64,000 bases of DNA from Sapria himalayana (lineage: Eukaryota; Streptophyta; Magnoliopsida; Malpighiales; Rafflesiaceae): positions 1,438,674 through 1,502,673 of the forward strand of contig JAREIK010003431.1 in the NCBI GenBank assembly GCA_029783825.1, in the 5' to 3' direction. Numbering within the stretch: the first letter of the stretch is position 1; every line of letters starts with the position of its first letter. Made by a program: the position numbers and the translations under genes. This document shows, piece by piece, positions 60,118 to 64,000 of this stretch. Below the pieces are notes generated by a model. It ran no database searches. It worked only from the letters and a program-made list of their open reading frames with translations, and was not told where the DNA came from.

Positions 60118-62944
60118 GCATTGCCCTGTATGGTTCAGAATTATGTTTGGACTTGGGTCATGTTGGCTCGAGGCATGACTCATGTTATGTTGGATCGGGG
60201 CTAGCCCTGCTTCGTGCTAGGGCAGGCATGACTTGCATGTTTGACCCATTGGCATGGTCCAAGGGCATAATGATCCATGATCGGACATGGGTCACAGACT
60301 CATGGGCTTGATTATTTTTAAAGAAACCAGCCTCAAGGTTTAGTTAGCTGCTCGTTATGCTTTTATTTAATGAGTGATGACATGGTAAGTGACATGTGTG
60401 TCATGTTGCTTTCTATGTCACCTATATATATATATATATATTAAATTAAAATAATCTCTATCTATTGAATTTCTTTCTAATAACTATAAATATAAATTTT
60501 AAATCCATCAATTTTTTGTCCATTTCTAATTAAAAAAAATATATTATTTTAATATACAAAATTTATAAATAGAGAATACAAATTTTTTGAATTTCATTCT
60601 ATTCTCTCTTCTCTTCTCTTTTGAGTTTTGTTCTTATTTATAATTTATATTTTTCATTGTTATTTTTTTGTTCCAGTGACTTACTTGGACTAGCAAGTTT
60701 AGAAAAAAAAAGGTGGTGGAAAGTAGATTATAATTGTAGACTATTATTACTCAAATAAATTTATGTGGCTAGAATTGTGATACATAATTTTTGTATTAGT
60801 TTGTTATATTTTATTATTAAATTTGTTAAAATTAGAAATATAAATAAAAAATATGATAAATAGTGAATTAATAATAAAAAATTTGATGTAGATGTGAATA
60901 ACAATGACAACCTGACTCATTATGATATTACAAAAAAATATTTTAGTAATATCGAAGAAATTTTGATGCAATATATATATATATATATATGTTATAGAAA
61001 AAAATATATATGTAGTAGTATATGTGACTATGACTATCTTAAAAAATATGTCAATCAATATATCAAAAAAATATGATATATTAGATCATAGACAAACTCA
61101 ACTAAGTGATGAGATTTATGAAGTTGAATCAAGTTTAGTTTTATTGATCTCATTCATATATCACAATGACTTTGAGATAAAATGCACAACTAAATTAATT
61201 GTGATCATGAGTATTTCAATTATTTTCAAATGATCATACGATACTCAATATTACATAGATTTATTTTTAACTCAATAAATAAATATAACATATTATAATA
61301 TTATAAGTTAGAAAAAAAATTAATAATTATCTAATTTAGGAGATGAAGTGAAGTAGTGTTCATAATATTTAATATATGAATTAGTCGTGATTATATATTA
61401 TTTATATGTTTTATTATCTACTATGTAGATTCAAAATAAAAATGTAATAAAAAAATCCTTCATCTTCGTAATGTCTTTGTCATATATGATTGTATAATAA
61501 AAATCTTTAGAGAATATTATATTCATAATAAAATTTTTAATATTATATTTGATAATATTTTTAATAATGAAGTAATCATTTGTATATTTGTCAAAATTAT
61601 TAGAAATAATCTCTTAAGTAAAATTTTTTTTCTGTTAGGTGTATATATTATGTAATTAATTTAAAAGTATAAGCAAACTATTATGAAATTTACTAAAATA
61701 TTTTTGAATTTCTAGCAAACATTAAGAGTTTAATAATATTTGTTTGTTAGCAGGTCCTAAAAAAGAAAAAATTTCAAATAGTTGTGAAACATCATTGGAA
61801 ATATATACATATGATATTAAAATTATGTGTTAGTTATCAATATGTTATATTTAATTGTGTCCATAGTAAAAGTGATAAACTTATTATTGACAATTCTGAC
61901 TATAATACATAAATTTTTATTATGAATTTTTTAAAAAAATTTAATGACATGACATATATGTTTTTATTGATGTACACTCACATCACTAACTGACTTACAA
62001 TGCATTTAGGTGTATGTGTGACATTAATAACATGTGAAACAAGTATAAGGGACACAATGTATTTAGTGTTATGATTGTTGAGATAAAAATTAAGTATTTT
62101 AAGTATTGGTCTTTAATTCTAATTTTGTATTGTTTGATTTTTTTTATGGATCATAAGCTTAAAGTGAAAGAAAAAAATATATTAAGATTCATATCCACTT
62201 GTATGAATCAATCATATTAATAAAGAAGTTTTATTTATGAAATATTATTTAATATGTTTACTTATTATGATATTAATTATATTACTTATAATGAGGCCCC
62301 AAGTGCGAACATAAATATTATTTTTGAAAATAATTTTTTCATTCAGTTAATTAGAGGAAAATGATTAGGCGATCTATTGAATATAAGTGAGCTCTCCCGA
62401 TATTTAAAATACTGATAATTACTTAATGTTATTACATGATATTAGTAAGAATTTATATATTTTGAGTTGATAAAAAAAATACAAATTCATTTATCATATG
62501 TTATCTAAGATAACATGTGATCTATTAATACATTCGATGTCTAAAGTAGTATTAGAGTTTGTTTTTTTTGTGACAATCAATATTATTTTAGATATGAGAT
62601 CTGAATTGCAAATAGATATTATAAAGATATTTGTATGTATAAAAGATTAAAGATTTGAAATTATACTTTCAGGATAAAGTGAAAATGTTGGTGGAAGATG
62701 ACTTATGAGATATTAAGATTCAGGATACTCAGTTTGCCATCAATAATTTTTTAGATGCATACATGATTATGACGATTTGTATTCACACTATCATACTATA
62801 GATACGAATTAATAACTCATGTGATATTGAATTATTTTTTTATACGATATGATATTTTATTTATTTTTCAATTTTTGTTAGTTATGCATTGTCTTATGTT
62901 ATATATCATATTATGCTTATTCATTGTATTAGTTAAACTAGAAT
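60118..62944 (+). mobile_element. hAT element with transposase remnant
   Basis: The GC-rich left part (60118-60330) is followed by an AT-rich leader. Plus-strand transposase remnants at about 60860-62760 run parallel to the copy at 13034-16419, for example AACAATGACAACCTGACTC near 60900 and the INIFVKIIR-equivalent near 61580. The C-terminal part is near 62560-62700. All frames are broken and both termini are unclear. Confidence 0.6.
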
Positions 62945-63665
62945 TAGAGGTGACAATTGGGCTTGTTAGCCTGGGTTAGAGGTGTCAAACAGACTGTTCC
63001 GTGATGACATGACTCACTATGGGCACAGAAAAGTGCACAACTGTGCCTACCGTATCTAGCGGGAAAAAATCAATCAAGTGACCAATTTTTTTTTTAAAAA
63101 AAGTGGATCGCCTAGTGATCGTGCAGTCAATTTTTTTTTAAAAAAAACTACCTTATGGATATCCTGTCATGTGGTTACCCGGGCTAGTTTATCATGTTGT
63201 TAGGCCAGACACATAGCTTTTGGTGGCTCGGCATGAGCCATGGCTCACGCAAGCCCAACACGACACGAACCATGCCAAAGAGTGTGACGGCATGGTTGAA
63301 GCATGGTTCTAGACTGTCATGCTAGGCCAAGCATTGTTGAACTGTGTCGGGCCCGAGGCATGCCTGAGCTACTCTGCTTGTTTGAAACCTCTAGCCCGAG
63401 CACAACCCAAGGTATGATCCAACTGAGTCTTGCTTGGTCTAGCACAGCATAGTCTAAAATCATGCCTGGACCCCAGTCATGCTGGCCCGAGGCATAGCTC
63501 GTGTCATGCTGGGCTAGGGGATGTGGGGCCTCGTTCTGGGCCAAGCACGACTCGGGTGGCTAGTCTGCTGACATGGTCTGATGGCATTGGTATCGTGCCC
63601 CAGTCCTTGAACCAGCTATCAGGCGTGGTTCAATCGTATCGTGCCTACCCTGCCTGATATTTTTT
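62945..63665. mobile_element. Outer short hAT element containing another one
   Basis: The left terminus TAGAGGTGACAATTGGGC at 62945 is followed after only 32 bp by a second terminus at 62977. Sequence after the inner element (63394 onward, CCCGAGCACAACCCAAGG) continues the GC-rich hAT type to about 63665. This is best read as one short hAT element inserted in another. The outer right end is uncertain. Confidence 0.5.
62977..63393. mobile_element. Inner short hAT element, 417 bp
   Basis: The ends are TAGAGGTGTCAAACAGAC and TGTTTGAAACCTCTA. The flanks GCCTGGGT and GCCCGAGC agree at 5 of 8. Internal TTTTTTTTTAAAAAAA tracts near 63090 and 63130 resemble the centres of the other short copies. Confidence 0.65.
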
Positions 63666-64000
63666 TTTAATTATTATCATACTTGTTAAAACTCGCCCGC
63701 CCCGCCTGGTATATTTGAATTGAATGTGCATGGTTAAAATATTTTAAAATTTTTATTTTATATTTATTCAGAAATTAAAATATTATATTTATATATCAAA
63801 ATAATATAATTAAAAAAATATATGTGTAATGTACATTACTTATTTACATTGTATTAAAAATTAAATGAATTAAATTCAAATTAATATAATATTTTTGATT
63901 TAATAAACTTAAATATATGTTGTTTTTGATGTGTGATTTGTCCTCTCTCATTTTTTTTCTACCCTTTCATCACAACCCTAATCTTTTGGTAGAGAATAAC
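63666..64000. other. AT-rich intron end of window
   Basis: No coding sequence was recognised. A short GC-rich patch near 63692-63710 (CTCGCCCGCCCCGCCTGG) may be a further worn hAT end. Confidence 0.45.

Overview
This is a window of AT-rich flowering-plant nuclear DNA. It holds part of one gene on the + strand and a dense, nested set of transposable elements. The evidence for a plant is a multi-exon gene with GT-AG introns encoding a LPA1-like P-loop NTPase / 2-phosphoglycerate-kinase-related protein, plus Ty1-copia, Ty3-gypsy, hAT and Mutator-like sequences. Huge repeat-filled introns suggest a large-genome lineage, and a monocot such as an orchid or palm is plausible. The sequence alone does not settle the species.

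The gene. Four coding exons join in frame: 19555-19880, 51206-51287, 51700-52128 and 52467-53186. Together they give 519 codons with no stop. Both ends are missing: the N-terminal exon lies before base 1 and the C-terminal exons after base 64000. The introns are therefore at least 19.5 kb, 31.3 kb, 0.4 kb, 0.3 kb and at least 10.8 kb. Almost everything else in the window is intron filled with mobile elements.

Layout. 1-19.5 kb (intron 1): a candidate copia LTR; a gypsy-type solo LTR split by a nearly full-length hAT element; a sense-strand copia pol fragment; a second hAT; and an antisense copia pol split by a third hAT. 19.9-51.2 kb (intron 2): a local duplication; two copies of an unclassified inverted-repeat element; an antisense gypsy RNase H/integrase fragment with an internal tandem duplication; two hAT remnants; an antisense copia RNase H piece; a Mutator-like element split by a hAT with a decayed transposase; a second antisense copia split by a short hAT; an antisense gypsy element with both LTRs but without RNase H and integrase; several short non-autonomous hAT elements; and two more decayed hAT copies. 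53.2-64 kb (intron 5): short hAT elements, two decayed hAT copies, and a second Mutator-like copy.

No transposase or retroelement polyprotein is intact. No tRNA, rRNA or CRISPR array was seen. The hAT elements share the terminus TAGAGGTGTCAA and usually have 8-bp target duplications. They carry GC-rich ends that stand out as islands and create many spurious open frames.

I did not find a new multi-gene system. The most useful observations are the giant-intron architecture of an apparently functional gene, a conserved double hairpin in the hAT elements, a perfect 20-bp G-box palindrome spread by the Mutator-like element, and the order of nested insertions, which can be read from target-site duplications.
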